NCBI RefSeq assembly: GCF_023078455.1
Contig: NZ_CP095740.1
Coordinates: 3,894,001-3,958,000 of the forward strand
Source: Luteibacter aegosomatis
GTDB taxonomy: Bacteria; Pseudomonadota; Gammaproteobacteria; Xanthomonadales; Rhodanobacteraceae
Direction of reading: 5' to 3'
Length of the DNA: 64,000 nt
The position numbers were made by a program, and so were the translations under genes. Positions 39,170 through 49,010 of the stretch are shown here, one piece after another. The number at the start of each line of letters is the position of its first letter. Positions within the stretch are counted from its first letter, which is position 1. The notes under the pieces were generated by a model, which made no database searches, was not told the origin of the DNA, and worked only from the letters and a program-made list of their open reading frames with translations.

Positions 39170-40523
39170 GGGATGCTCCTTCAGCGTACTTCTTCATTGC
39201 CGCCGCGACCCGCTCCATGCCGGAGGAGCGCGACCCCTTCACGAGGACGGTGACGCCCGCGTGGATCTGCTGGCAGGCGGCCTCGACGAGGGCCTCCTGC
39301 GACGGGAAATGCACGCCGCCCTGGCCGAAGGCCTGCGCGGCGGCGGCACTCGTCAAGCCCACGGCGAAGAGGCGCTGGATGCCGCGCTCATGCGCCCACG
39401 CACCGATGCCCGCGTGCATGTCCACCGCGTCGGGACCGAGTTCGGCCATGTCGCCGAGGATCAGCCAGCGTTCGCCGTCGGCCAGCGCCAGCGTGTCGAT
39501 GGCGGCGGCGGCGGAACCCGGGTTGGCGTTGTAGCTGTCGTCGATCAGCGTCCAGCCGCCGGGCATCGGTTCGAGGTTGAGCCGTCCCGCCACGCGCGGC
39601 ACCTGCTCCAGGCCCTCGACGATCGTCTCCACCGGCACGTCGAGCGCGATGGCGATGGCGGCGGCGGCCAGCGCGTTGGCCACGTTGTGACGCCCCGCCA
39701 GCGGCAGGCGCACGTCGCCGTCGCCGTGCGGCGTGGAGAGCACGAAGTGCGTGCCGTCGATGCGCTCCTCGACGATGTCGGCGCCGATGTCGGCGCGATG
39801 GTTCAGCGCGTAACGCAGCACGCGGCGCGAGCCTGCCAGGCCCATGAAGAAAGGCGCGAAGCGTTCGTCGTCGGCATTGACGATGGCGACGCCGTCGGAC
39901 GGCAACGCCTGATACAGCGCGCCCTTGGTTTCGGCGACGCCTTCGATCGTGCCCATGCGCTCAAGATGCGCGGGCGCGATGGAATTGACGAGACCGATAT
40001 CGGGCCGCGCGATGGCGGCAAGGTAGGCGATGTCGCCGGGCTTGCCGGCGCCCATTTCGAGCACGGCGTACTTCGCGTCCGCGGGCATCGCCAGCAGGGT
40101 GAGCGGCATGCCCAGCTCGTTGTTGTAGTTGCCTTCGTTGACGTGCGTGCGGCCGTGGCGCGACAGGATCGACGCGGTGAGCGTCTTCACCGTGGTCTTG
40201 CCGTTGGAACCGGTGATGCCGATCACCCGGACGTTGCTCTGCGCGCGCACCGCGCTGGCGAGGTCGCCGAGCGCGATCTGCGTGTCGTCGACGATCACCT
40301 GGGCGATCGGCGCATCGACGGGACGGGTGACCAGGGCACCCACGGCACCTTTCTGGGCCGCGAGCGCGACGTAGTCGTGGCCGTCGACGCGTTCGCCGGG
40401 CAGGGCCACGAACAGGTCGCCCGGCTTCAGCGTGCGGGTATCGATGGAAAAGCCGGTCACCTCGGCGTCGGCGCCTTGCAGGCGGCCGCGGGTCCAGAGG
40501 GCGACGGCGGAAAGGCGCATCAT
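39159..40523 (-). CDS. murF: UDP-MurNAc-tripeptide--D-Ala-D-Ala ligase
   Basis: A 454-residue Mur ligase adding D-Ala-D-Ala. N-terminal UDP-binding domain with [20 protein letters not shown] loop [11 protein letters not shown] (about 108-118), [16 protein letters not shown], and [15 protein letters not shown] in the C-terminal domain. The first of two adjacent ATG codons (40523) overlaps the murE stop as ATGA. Confidence 0.97.
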   Translation of the reverse strand: MMRLSAVALWTRGRLQGADAEVTGFSIDTRTLKPGDLFVALPGERVDGHDYVALAAQKGAVGALVTRPVDAPIAQVIVDDTQIALGDLASAVRAQSNVRVIGITGSNGKTTVKTLTASILSRHGRTHVNEGNYNNELGMPLTLLAMPADAKYAVLEMGAGKPGDIAYLAAIARPDIGLVNSIAPAHLERMGTIEGVAETKGALYQALPSDGVAIVNADDERFAPFFMGLAGSRRVLRYALNHRADIGADIVEERIDGTHFVLSTPHGDGDVRLPLAGRHNVANALAAAAIAIALDVPVETIVEGLEQVPRVAGRLNLEPMPGGWTLIDDSYNANPGSAAAAIDTLALADGERWLILGDMAELGPDAVDMHAGIGAWAHERGIQRLFAVGLTSAAAAQAFGQGGVHFPSQEALVEAACQQIHAGVTVLVKGSRSSGMERVAAAMKKYAEGASHAA

Positions 40524-42013
40524 GCGCGAACTCCTTTGGCACGGGGCGCCATCGCCTCGGCGGCGACGGCGAGGTCGTCGAAGGGGCGCTTGCCCTCCGG
40601 ACCTTCCTGATAGGTTTCGTGGCCCTTGCCGGCGATCAGCACGACGTCGTCGGCCTTCGCGTCGGCCAGGGCCAGGGCGATGGCCGACGTGCGATCGCGC
40701 TCGACCATCACGGTGTCGGGGTGGGCGAAGCCGGCCACGATCTGCGCCACGATGGCGTCGCCGTCTTCGGTACGCGGGTTGTCGTCGGTGACGATCACCA
40801 CGTCGGCGAGGCGCTCGGCGATGCCGGCCATGATCGGGCGCTTGCCCTGGTCGCGATCGCCGCCCGCGCCGAATACGCAGACCAGGCGGCCCTTGGTATG
40901 CGAACGCAGCGCCAGCAGCGCCTGCTTCAGCGCATCGGGGGTGTGCGAGTAGTCGACCACCACGAGCGGCTTCCTGCCGTCGCCGCCGAGGCGGCTCATG
41001 CGGCCGTTGACCGGCTGCAGCGACTCCAGCGCGGCATGGATGCGATCGAACGGTTCGCCCATCGCGCCGAGCACCGCCGCCACGGCGAGCAGGTTGGCGA
41101 CGTTGAAGCGGCCGAGCAACGCGCTGCGCACGGTGCGCATGCCCCACGGCGTGTTGAGGTTGAACGACAGGCCCTTGGCCGAGGTCACCACGATGTCGGC
41201 GCGGATCTCGGCATCTTTCTCGGTGGCATCGTGCGCCATCGAGGTGCGCAGCTTCGCCACGCCCTCGGGCAAGCCCTTGGCGAGCTTCACGCCGAAGGCG
41301 TCGTCGACGTTGATCACCGCCGCCCGCAGGCCCTCGAAGGCGAAGAGCTTCGCCTTGGCCGCGCCGTAGGCTTCCATCGTGCCGTGGTAGTCGAGATGGT
41401 CGCGGGTGAGGTTGGTGAACACGGCGATGTCGAAGGCCACCGCGTTGACGCGGCCCTGCTCCAGCGCATGCGAGGAGACTTCCATCGCCACGTGCGTGGC
41501 GCCGGCGTCGCGGAATCCGGCGAACAGCGCCTGCATGCGGATGGCGTCGGGCGTGGTGCGCTCACCTTCCGCGATGGCGCCATGCATGCCCGCGCCCAGC
41601 GTGCCGACCGTGGCCGGCTTGCGACCGAGGAAGGCCAGCGCCTGCGCGATCAGCTGCACGGTGGACGTCTTGCCGTTGGTGCCGGTGACGCCGACGACCT
41701 CCAGCGCCTTCGACGGATCGCCGTGGAAACGCGCGGCGATGGCGCCGACGTGCTCGCGCAGGCCCTTCACGGCGACCACGGGCACGCCCGCGTCGACGGC
41801 GTCGAACGGCGGTTCGGCGAGGATGGCGACGGCGCCCTGCTCCACCGCTTTCGCGGCGAAGTCGACGCCATGGTTCTTGAGGCCGCGCAGCGCGACGAAG
41901 GCATGACCGGGGGCGATCTCGCGCGAGTCGAGCGAAAGGCCTGAAACGGCGATGTCGCCGGCACCCTGCGTGTCGGCGAACCCGTCGAGCAGTTCGGCGA
42001 GGCGAAGGGTCAT
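40520..42013 (-). CDS. murE: UDP-MurNAc-dipeptide--meso-diaminopimelate ligase
   Basis: A 497-residue Mur ligase adding residue three. The DNPR motif (in TDDNPRTEDGDAI) marks meso-diaminopimelate specificity, so the wall is of the usual Gram-negative type. ATP loop TGTNGKTSTVQL, SLDSREIAPGHAFVAL at the UDP-binding end and AGKGHE near the C-terminus are intact. It overlaps ftsI and murF by ATGA. Confidence 0.97.
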   Translation of the reverse strand: MTLRLAELLDGFADTQGAGDIAVSGLSLDSREIAPGHAFVALRGLKNHGVDFAAKAVEQGAVAILAEPPFDAVDAGVPVVAVKGLREHVGAIAARFHGDPSKALEVVGVTGTNGKTSTVQLIAQALAFLGRKPATVGTLGAGMHGAIAEGERTTPDAIRMQALFAGFRDAGATHVAMEVSSHALEQGRVNAVAFDIAVFTNLTRDHLDYHGTMEAYGAAKAKLFAFEGLRAAVINVDDAFGVKLAKGLPEGVAKLRTSMAHDATEKDAEIRADIVVTSAKGLSFNLNTPWGMRTVRSALLGRFNVANLLAVAAVLGAMGEPFDRIHAALESLQPVNGRMSRLGGDGRKPLVVVDYSHTPDALKQALLALRSHTKGRLVCVFGAGGDRDQGKRPIMAGIAERLADVVIVTDDNPRTEDGDAIVAQIVAGFAHPDTVMVERDRTSAIALALADAKADDVVLIAGKGHETYQEGPEGKRPFDDLAVAAEAMAPRAKGVRA

Positions 42014-43815
42014 GGGACCACCTCTTCCGCCGCGCTCTCGTCCGCCTGGGGCGGCGCGTTGTTGGTGCTGATCATGCCGCCCTGGCTGGGGCCGCCGGCA
42101 TACCAGCGACCGACGTTGTCGGGCGGGATGTCGAGCAGGCGGACCGCGCCCTGCATCACCTGGGCGAAGGCCGGGCCGGCCACGGAGCCGCCGTAGTAAT
42201 GGCCGCCCTTCGGATCGTTGATGACCACGACGGTGACCACGCGCGGGTTGCTGGCCGGGATCATGCCGACGAACAGGGAGATGTAATTGTTGGCGAAGTA
42301 GCCGCCCGCCGAGTTCTTGTGCGAGGTGCCGGTCTTGCCCGCCACGCTGTAGTTGGCGACCGAAGCGAAACCGTAGCCCGTGCCGCCGGGAGCGAGCACG
42401 GTTTCGAGCATGCGGACCAGCTCGTGCGCCACCTCGGGCGTGATGATCTGGTTGGGCGGGTTGTCGGCACCTTTGATGAAGCTGGGTGCGCGATACGCGC
42501 CGCCGTTGGCGATGGCGGCGTAACCGGCGGCCAGCTGCATGGGCGTGACGTTGAGGTTGTAACCGTAGGCCAAGCGCGACTTCTCGATCGGCTTCCAGGT
42601 ACGCCCCACCGGCAGGTAACCGGACGCTTCGCCGGGGAAGCCGCTGCCCGTGCTGTTGCCCAGGCCGAACGACTTGTACGTGTCGTAGAGGAAGTCGGTA
42701 TCGAGCGTCATCGCGATCTTCGCCGCGCCGACGTTGGACGACTTGGTGATGACGCCGGTGGGCGTGAGCGTGCCCCAGTTGTGCGTGTCGCGCACGGGAT
42801 GGCCGCCCATCATCCAGCTGCCGGGCGAGGTCTCGATCAGCGGCGAGGTGGGCGTGTACTTGCCGCTGGTGAGCGCGGCGGCCATGGTGAAGGCCTTCAT
42901 CGTCGAGCCCGGCTCCACCACGTCGGTAACGGCGCGATTGCGGCGCTCCTGCGGCGTGCTGCCGCGCACCGCGTTGGGATTGAACGACGGCAGGTTGGCC
43001 ATGCCGAGCACTTCGCCCGTGTGCACGTCCATCACCACGATGGAGCCGGAGTCGGCCTTGTTCTTCTCCAGGGCGTCTTTCAGCGAGCTGTAGGCGAGAT
43101 ACTGGATGCGGCGGTCGATGGACAGCGTGAGGTCGCGCCCCGGCTGCGGCTCGCGGACCAGTTCGACGTCTTCCACCACGTGGCCCATGCGGTCGCGGAT
43201 CACGCGCTTGGCGCCCGGCTTGCCGGCCAGCCATTCGTCGAAGGCCAGCTCCAGGCCTTCCTGGCCGTGGTCGTCGATGTTGGTGAAGCCGAGGATGTGG
43301 CTGTTCACCGCGCCCGACGGGTAGTAGCGGCGGTATTCGCGCTGCGAGGAAATACCGGGGATCTTGAGGTCGACGATGGCCTGCGCGTCTTCCGGGCGCA
43401 TCTGGCGGGCGATGTACATGAACTCCTTGTCGGCGCGCGCCTCGATCTTCTGCTTGAGGTCGTCGGCGTCGACATGCAGCGCATGGGCCAGTTCGGGAAT
43501 GCGGTCGGCGTTTTCCAGCACCTCGGGCGGGTTGGCCCAGATCGAGGCGACCGGCGTGGACACCGCCAGCGGCTCGCCGTTGCGGTCGAAGATGGTGCCG
43601 CGCGACACCGCGATGGGCATCTCGCGCAGGAAGCGGGCATCGCCCTGGTCCTGGTAGAACTGCTTGCGCACCACCTGCAGGTCGAACGCGCGCACGACCA
43701 GACCGGAGGCGGCCACGCACAGCAGCGCCACCATCACGGTCATGCGCTTGCGCGGGCTCGGGCCCTGGCCGCGGCGGCGGCTGGGCACTACCGGCTTGCC
43801 GTAACGGGCCTTCAT
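42010..43815 (-). CDS. ftsI: septal peptidoglycan transpeptidase FtsI (PBP3)
   Basis: A 601-residue class B penicillin-binding protein. Basic cytoplasmic tail, one membrane helix (about 25-45), pedestal domain (about 60-215) and transpeptidase domain. Active-site motifs: Ser304-Thr-Met-Lys307, Ser359-Ser-Asn361 and KTGTSHKNS (about 500). It crosslinks septal wall with FtsW. Overlaps ftsL and murE by ATGA. Longer upstream frame overlaps ftsL and is rejected. Confidence 0.97.
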   Translation of the reverse strand: MKARYGKPVVPSRRRGQGPSPRKRMTVMVALLCVAASGLVVRAFDLQVVRKQFYQDQGDARFLREMPIAVSRGTIFDRNGEPLAVSTPVASIWANPPEVLENADRIPELAHALHVDADDLKQKIEARADKEFMYIARQMRPEDAQAIVDLKIPGISSQREYRRYYPSGAVNSHILGFTNIDDHGQEGLELAFDEWLAGKPGAKRVIRDRMGHVVEDVELVREPQPGRDLTLSIDRRIQYLAYSSLKDALEKNKADSGSIVVMDVHTGEVLGMANLPSFNPNAVRGSTPQERRNRAVTDVVEPGSTMKAFTMAAALTSGKYTPTSPLIETSPGSWMMGGHPVRDTHNWGTLTPTGVITKSSNVGAAKIAMTLDTDFLYDTYKSFGLGNSTGSGFPGEASGYLPVGRTWKPIEKSRLAYGYNLNVTPMQLAAGYAAIANGGAYRAPSFIKGADNPPNQIITPEVAHELVRMLETVLAPGGTGYGFASVANYSVAGKTGTSHKNSAGGYFANNYISLFVGMIPASNPRVVTVVVINDPKGGHYYGGSVAGPAFAQVMQGAVRLLDIPPDNVGRWYAGGPSQGGMISTNNAPPQADESAAEEVVP

Positions 43816-44084
43816 CGGCGCACCAGCTGGATGTCCTGCTGCTTCGGCGTGAACATGCCGAGGCGCGCGCGGGCTTCCGCATCGATGCGGCTGGGCTCCG
43901 CATAGGTGGCCTGCTCCAGTTCGAGGCGGCCGTATTCGACGCCGAGGTCGTCCTTCTGGCTTTGCAGGCGCGACAGTTCCACGAAGAGCACCCGGCTTTC
44001 GTGGCGCGTCCACACCACGCCGATCGCGCTGGCGATGACCGCCAGCAGCAGGATCGTGAGGCAGAGGGCGCCGAAGGCTTTCAT
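43812..44084 (-). CDS. ftsL: cell-division protein FtsL
   Basis: A 90-residue bitopic protein: N-terminal membrane helix (about 4-24) and a periplasmic leucine-zipper-like coiled coil (about 28-65, RVLFVELSRLQSQKDDLGVEYGRLEL split in heptads). With FtsB it forms the complex that activates FtsWI. Location between rsmH and ftsI and ATGA overlaps at both ends confirm identity despite low family conservation. Confidence 0.93.
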   Translation of the reverse strand: MKAFGALCLTILLLAVIASAIGVVWTRHESRVLFVELSRLQSQKDDLGVEYGRLELEQATYAEPSRIDAEARARLGMFTPKQQDIQLVRR

Positions 44085-45004
44085 GCGAGCTTCTCCGCGA
44101 TGCGCAGCACCGCCGAACGCGAACGCGGGTTCGCGGCGATCTCGGCATCGGAGGGGAAGATCGCCTTGCCGACCGGCTTCAGCCGGGCGGGCTTCGCCTC
44201 GGTGGGCGGCGCGCGGCGGTTGCCCTGCACGCGACCTTCGTGCGAGCGGATGAACTGCTTCACCGTGCGGTCTTCCAGCGAATGGAAACTGATGACGGCG
44301 AGGCGACCGCCGACGTGGAGCAGTTCCAGCGCGGCCTCGAGGCCGCGTTCGACCGATTCCAGTTCGGCGTTGACGCGGATGCGCAACGCCTGGAAGGTGC
44401 GCGTGGCCGGATTCTTGCCTGGCTCGCGACGGCCCACGCAACGGGCCACCAGCTCGGACAGCTCGCCGGTGCGCGTGATCGGCGCGGTGGCGCGACGCTC
44501 GACGATGGCACGGGCGATGCGGCGGCTGAAGCGCTCTTCCCCAAAGGTCCACAGCACGTCGGCGATCTCGGCCTCGTCGGCCTGGGCGAGGAAATCGGCG
44601 GCGCTGAGGCCGCGGGTGGGATCCATGCGCATGTCCAGCGGCGCATCGGCCATGAAGCTGAAGCCGCGGCTGGCGTCGTCGAGCTGCGGCGACGAGACGC
44701 CCAGGTCGAGCAGGATGCCGTCGAGACCGCCCTCGAGGGCCGGCCACTCGCCCATCGTGGCGAAGTTATCGTGGCGCAGGCCGACGCGCGGATCGGTGGC
44801 GAGGCCGGCTTCGGCCACGGCGATGGCCGTGGGATCGCGATCCATGAGAAACAGGCGGCCGTCGGCGGAGAGACGGGAAAGGATGGCCCGGGCGTGACCG
44901 CCGCGGCCGAATGTCCCATCCAGATAACGCCCGTTCTCGCGCAAGGCGAGGCCCTCCACCACTTCGTCGAGCATCACCGGGATGTGCACTTCGCGCCCCG
45001 CCAT
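44081..45004 (-). CDS. rsmH: 16S rRNA (C1402-N4) methyltransferase RsmH
   Basis: A 307-residue SAM-dependent enzyme methylating C1402 of 16S rRNA in the P site. HIPVMLDEVVEGL at the start, SAM loop DGTFGRGGHARAIL, LDLGVSSPQLDDASRGFSF and ISFHSLEDRTVKQF are family hallmarks. The ATG at 45004 is preferred; a TTG 10 codons upstream would add residues not found in the family. Second gene of the dcw operon, 45 bp after mraZ. Confidence 0.97.
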   Translation of the reverse strand: MAGREVHIPVMLDEVVEGLALRENGRYLDGTFGRGGHARAILSRLSADGRLFLMDRDPTAIAVAEAGLATDPRVGLRHDNFATMGEWPALEGGLDGILLDLGVSSPQLDDASRGFSFMADAPLDMRMDPTRGLSAADFLAQADEAEIADVLWTFGEERFSRRIARAIVERRATAPITRTGELSELVARCVGRREPGKNPATRTFQALRIRVNAELESVERGLEAALELLHVGGRLAVISFHSLEDRTVKQFIRSHEGRVQGNRRAPPTEAKPARLKPVGKAIFPSDAEIAANPRSRSAVLRIAEKLA

Positions 45005-45049
45005 CGCCACATCCCGCTCCCGTACACCAGTCAAATGATCAGTTCGTCG

Positions 45050-45496
45050 TCACAACCGCAGCTCCGCCATGTCGTCGCTTATCTCGTCCTCGCCGATGGT
45101 CTGGCGGATCTTCGCGAGGTGGGCCTGTTCGCTCCAGAGTTCGAACTTGTTGCCCATGCCGAGCAACACGGCCTTTTTTTCTATGCCAGCCGCGGCCCGT
45201 TGGCTGGCCGGCAGGAGCACGCGCGCGGCACCGTCGGGCTCGACGATGGCGGCGGCGCCGACCAGCTTCATCTGCAGCGCGCGATGCACGGCCTTGACGC
45301 TGGGAAGCGCGTTGACCTGGTCGCGGACCTGTTCCCACTCCGCGTACGGGAAGATCCACAGACAGCCTGTCTCGAAGGGGTTGTAGGCGATCACCAACCG
45401 GTTCGCGCAGGCGTCGGCCACCAGATCCCGATACGAGGTCGGAATCGTCAGACGACCCTTGTCGTCGACCGTGATGGCGGTTTCGCCTTGGAACAT
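45050..45496 (-). CDS. mraZ: MraZ, transcriptional regulator of the dcw cluster
   Basis: A 148-residue protein with two AbrB-like (SpoVT/MraZ) swapped-hairpin domains (about 1-55, [22 protein letters not shown], and 77-125, [20 protein letters not shown]). It forms a ring that binds repeated GTGGG boxes in front of its own gene. Four such boxes with 10-bp spacing are present upstream, overlapping the -10 hexamer, so it should repress the operon here too. First gene of the cluster. Confidence 0.97.
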   Translation of the reverse strand: MFQGETAITVDDKGRLTIPTSYRDLVADACANRLVIAYNPFETGCLWIFPYAEWEQVRDQVNALPSVKAVHRALQMKLVGAAAIVEPDGAARVLLPASQRAAAGIEKKAVLLGMGNKFELWSEQAHLAKIRQTIGEDEISDDMAELRL

Positions 45497-45510
45497 GACT
45501 GGCTGGTTAC

Positions 45511-45572
45511 CCCACTAAATCCCACGATTTCACACCGGAGCCCACGATAGTCTCGCCCCCTGAGACTGTCAA
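45511..45572 (-). promoter_or_regulatory. dcw promoter with four phased MraZ boxes
   Basis: On the minus strand TTGACA (45572-45567), a 17-bp spacer and TATCGT (45549-45544) form a good sigma-70 promoter. Beginning inside the -10 are four boxes exactly 10 bp apart: GTGGG (45545-45541), GTGTG (45535-45531, one mismatch), GTGGG (45525-45521) and GTGGG (45515-45511). The family binds GTGGG repeats spaced by 5 bases, so this is the MraZ operator. The remaining intergenic DNA (45573-45743) shows no gene. Confidence 0.9.
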
Positions 45573-45743
45573 GGAAATTTTTCTTGTGAATCAAGGAGAA
45601 AGGCGCGGTTCATCACCAATTCCAGCCATTTATGAGGAACCGGCGGAAGGTGGTTGAATCGGTGGGATTTTTTACGACGAAGCCTGACACGGAGGGTTGC
45701 CCCCGGAGGCGAAATTCGGGCCTTGACTGAATGGGGGTTTAGG

Positions 45744-45781
45744 TAAAACGCGGGCGGAGCGTCGTGGAAGACGCTCCGCCC
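45744..45781 (-). terminator. terminator downstream of rnpB
   Basis: GGGCGGAGCGTC (45752-45763) pairs perfectly with GACGCTCCGCCC (45770-45781), a 12-bp stem with a 6-base loop, followed on the minus strand by CGCGTTTT. A second T-run lies between it and the mature 3' end of RNase P RNA, which is probably trimmed from the precursor. Confidence 0.8.
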
Positions 45782-45797
45782 GTGCCGGAAGAAAAAA

Positions 45798-46159
<362 letters not shown>

Positions 46160-46210
46160 ATCACGGAGTATAGGGCATAGAATGCCCGGTCGCCCCCACC
46201 GGAACCCACG

Positions 46211-47038
46211 ATGTCCACAGCCCGCCCCGGTATCCTGCACGTCGTCGCCACGCCCATCGGCAATCGCGACGACATCGGCGCGCGCGCTATCGAGACGCTG
46301 CGCAGGGTCGCGGTGATCGCCGCCGAGGACACGCGGCATACGCGCCCCCTGTTGCAGCACCTGGGCATCGATACGCCGCTGGTGGCCCTGCACGACCACA
46401 ACGAACGTACCGCCGTGGACGGCCTCGTCGAACGCATGCGCGCGGGGGCCGACGTGGCCCTGGTCTCCGACGCCGGCACGCCGCTGATCAGCGACCCGGG
46501 CTTCCGCCTCGTCCGCGCGGCGCGCGTGGCCGGATTGAAGGTGAGTCCCGTGCCGGGACCCAGCGCCGTAGTGGCCGCGCTGTCCGTGGCGGGCTTGCCG
46601 AGCGACCGGTTCGTGTTCGAGGGATTCCTCGCCGCCAAGGCCGGTGCCCGCCGTTCGCGGCTGGCCGAACTGGCCGGGGAATCGCGCACGCTCATCTTCT
46701 ACGAGTCGTCGCACCGCATCGTCGAATGCCTGGAAGACATGCGCGAGGCGTTCGGCGACGACAGGGAAGCCGTGGTGGCGCGCGAGCTCACCAAGCTCTT
46801 CGAAACGGTGCTCGGCGCACCGCTGGCCGGGCTGGTCGAGCAGGTGAAGGCCGATCCCAACCAGCAGAAGGGCGAGTTCGTGGTGATGGTGGCCGGCCGC
46901 GAAGCGGGCGAGGACGAACGCATCGCCGAAGGGCTTCGCGTGTTCGGCATCCTGAAAGAGGAACTGCCGCCGGCGAAGGCGGCGAAGCTGGCGGCGGCGA
47001 TCACGGGGGCGCCGCGGAAAGCGCTTTACGGGGCCTGA
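46211..47038 (+). CDS. rsmI: 16S rRNA (C1402-2'-O) methyltransferase RsmI
   Basis: A 275-residue SAM enzyme of the tetrapyrrole methylase fold that adds the 2'-O methyl to C1402, the same base that RsmH (in this window) modifies on N4. LHVVATPIGNRDDI, AAEDTRHTRPLL, LVSDAGTPLISDPGF and VPGPSAVVAALSVAGL are family signatures. It begins 51 bp from the 5' end of divergent rnpB and is followed after 119 bp by the LpoA-like lipoprotein gene. Confidence 0.97.
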   Translation: MSTARPGILHVVATPIGNRDDIGARAIETLRRVAVIAAEDTRHTRPLLQHLGIDTPLVALHDHNERTAVDGLVERMRAGADVALVSDAGTPLISDPGFRLVRAARVAGLKVSPVPGPSAVVAALSVAGLPSDRFVFEGFLAAKAGARRSRLAELAGESRTLIFYESSHRIVECLEDMREAFGDDREAVVARELTKLFETVLGAPLAGLVEQVKADPNQQKGEFVVMVAGREAGEDERIAEGLRVFGILKEELPPAKAAKLAAAITGAPRKALYGA

Positions 47039-47157
47039 GGCGAGCACCCTTCGCCGATGCGATCGACGAATCGGGATGACCGGCACATCACACCGGCCAT
47101 TCAGATCGATCGGCTATGATCCGGGCGTTTGACGGCGTCCAACCAAGGAAAAACGCG

Positions 47158-48975
47158 ATGCGAGCGATGCGTGCCACCACCCTCGGCCTCCTCCTGACCG
47201 CCGGCCTCGCCGGTTGCGTAACGCCGGGCGGCACCACCCGACCGCACGGCGCCGCGCCGTCGGGCGAAGCCACGCAGGCGGCGCAGGCCCTCTACACCAA
47301 GGGCCAGTTCGACCAGGCCGCGCAGGCCTATCTCGCTCTCGCCGAACAGGACGGCGCGAATCGCGACTACTTCAAGCTTCTCGCCGCCGAGGCCTATCGC
47401 CAGGAAGGTGCGCTCGACCGCGCCGCGCCGGTGGTGGCCGATATCCGCCGCTCCCGCCTGGAAGGCGAGGACGCCCTGCGCTTCGACGCCCTGCGCGCCG
47501 AGATCGCGCTGAAGAAGAACGACCCCGCCACCGCCCTCTCGCTCACCGGCAAGCCGTCGTCGCGCGTCTCGGCGCAGATCGCCCAGCGGCTCGCCGAACT
47601 GCGCGCCCGCGCGCAGGCGGCCTCGGGCGATCCGTGGAGCGCCGCGCAGACCCGCGTGGAGATGGACGGCCAGCTGCACGGCATCGATCGCGAGGAAAAC
47701 CGTCGCGAGATCCTCACCCTGCTGACCGGCCTGGGCGCGCAGCCGCTGGCCGAACGACTCGCGCCGATGCCCGCCAACGATCCGATGCGGCCCTGGGTGG
47801 TGGAAGCGCAGAGCCGCCTCGGCAGCGCCACCCGCAGCCCGGCCGTGCTCGACCAGGCGGTGGGTACGGTCACCGGCGACAAGAACGTGCGCGAAGGCTA
47901 CAAGGTACCCAACAAGGTGGCGCTCCTGCTGCCGCTGAGCGGCCCGCTGGCCGGTGCGGGGGCCGCGATCCGCGACGGCTTCTTCACCAACTACGTCGAC
48001 TCGGCGCACGCCAACGCGCCGCGCCCGCAGGTGGTGGTGTACGACTCGGGCAACGACGCGGCGCACGCCGTATCCGCCTACGACAAGGCCGTGGCCGACG
48101 GCGCGAACTTCGTCGTCGGCCCGCTCAACCGCGAAGGCGTGTCGGCGATCTTCGCCAAGGGCGCGCTGCCCGCGCCGATGCTCACCCTGAACTATCCCAG
48201 CGACAACAAGAACCTGCCGCCCTCCGGCGCCAGCGAGTTCGGCCTGCTGCCGGAAACCGAAGGCGCCCAGGTCGCCGACCACATGGCCGATCGCGGCCTG
48301 CACAAGGCGGTGGCGATCGTCTCCACCGACGATTTCGCCCGCCGCGCCGGCAACGCCTTCAAGGCCGAATGGCAGGCGCGCGGCGGCACGCTGGTGAGCC
48401 AGGTCACGCTGGATGCATCGAGCATCGATTTCGCCTCGCAGCTCGCCGGCATCAACGTCGGCGAAAGCCCCGAGGAGCAGGCCGATGCCGGCGTGTTCAT
48501 CAGCATGAAGCCGCAGCAGGCCCGCCTGCTGTTGCCCCAGCTGCGCCTGGCGAAAAACACCCTCCCGGTGTTCGCCACCTCGCACGTGTACGGGGGCAAC
48601 GACGATCCCTCGTCGGATCGCGACCTGGAAGGCGTGGAGTTCTGCGATGCGCCCTGGCTGTTCGACGCGCAACCGGGCCTGGCCCGTCGCGGCGACCTGG
48701 CCAATGCCATCCCGGCGACTCGCGGCGTGGCCGCCCGCCTGTTCGCGTTCGGCATGGACGCCTGGGGCCTGGTGCCCTACGTCGACTGGATGCGTGGCCA
48801 TCCCGGCAGCTACCTGCCCGGCGCCACGGGCCAACTGGTGGCCGACGAGTTCGGACGGGTGCGTCGCGTACTCATCTGGGCGCGTTTCACCGACGGCGTG
48901 GCCCGTCCGGTCGCCGGTAGCCTCGAACTCGAAGCGCCGGCCACGGCCCCCGACGTCGAGAACGGCGGCGGCTGA
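47158..48975 (+). CDS. lpoA: penicillin-binding protein activator, LpoA/LppC family lipoprotein
   Basis: A 605-residue outer-membrane lipoprotein. Signal sequence with lipobox LAGC (Cys20), an N-terminal TPR-like helical domain (about 45-250) and a C-terminal periplasmic-binding-protein-like domain (about 255-590, with KVALLLPLSGPLAGAG). LpoA activates PBP1A from outside in E. coli. The ATG at 47158 with AAGGA before it places the lipobox correctly; an ATG 14 codons upstream is less likely. The rsmI-lpoA-yraN order is conserved in Gammaproteobacteria. Confidence 0.9.
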   Translation: MRAMRATTLGLLLTAGLAGCVTPGGTTRPHGAAPSGEATQAAQALYTKGQFDQAAQAYLALAEQDGANRDYFKLLAAEAYRQEGALDRAAPVVADIRRSRLEGEDALRFDALRAEIALKKNDPATALSLTGKPSSRVSAQIAQRLAELRARAQAASGDPWSAAQTRVEMDGQLHGIDREENRREILTLLTGLGAQPLAERLAPMPANDPMRPWVVEAQSRLGSATRSPAVLDQAVGTVTGDKNVREGYKVPNKVALLLPLSGPLAGAGAAIRDGFFTNYVDSAHANAPRPQVVVYDSGNDAAHAVSAYDKAVADGANFVVGPLNREGVSAIFAKGALPAPMLTLNYPSDNKNLPPSGASEFGLLPETEGAQVADHMADRGLHKAVAIVSTDDFARRAGNAFKAEWQARGGTLVSQVTLDASSIDFASQLAGINVGESPEEQADAGVFISMKPQQARLLLPQLRLAKNTLPVFATSHVYGGNDDPSSDRDLEGVEFCDAPWLFDAQPGLARRGDLANAIPATRGVAARLFAFGMDAWGLVPYVDWMRGHPGSYLPGATGQLVADEFGRVRRVLIWARFTDGVARPVAGSLELEAPATAPDVENGGG

Positions 48976-49010
48976 TCCCCTCTCCCTCCCGGCGCGGAAA
49001 GGAGTCCGCG

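Noticed and set aside
42010..44148. Longer FtsI and MurE starts (up to about 700 and 1127 codons)
   Set aside because: The extensions lie in other genes' sequence in a different frame; overlaps of the ATGA kind define the real starts.
47101..48834. 577-codon open frame on the minus strand
   Set aside because: Antisense to the LpoA-like lipoprotein gene; no domain or ribosome site.
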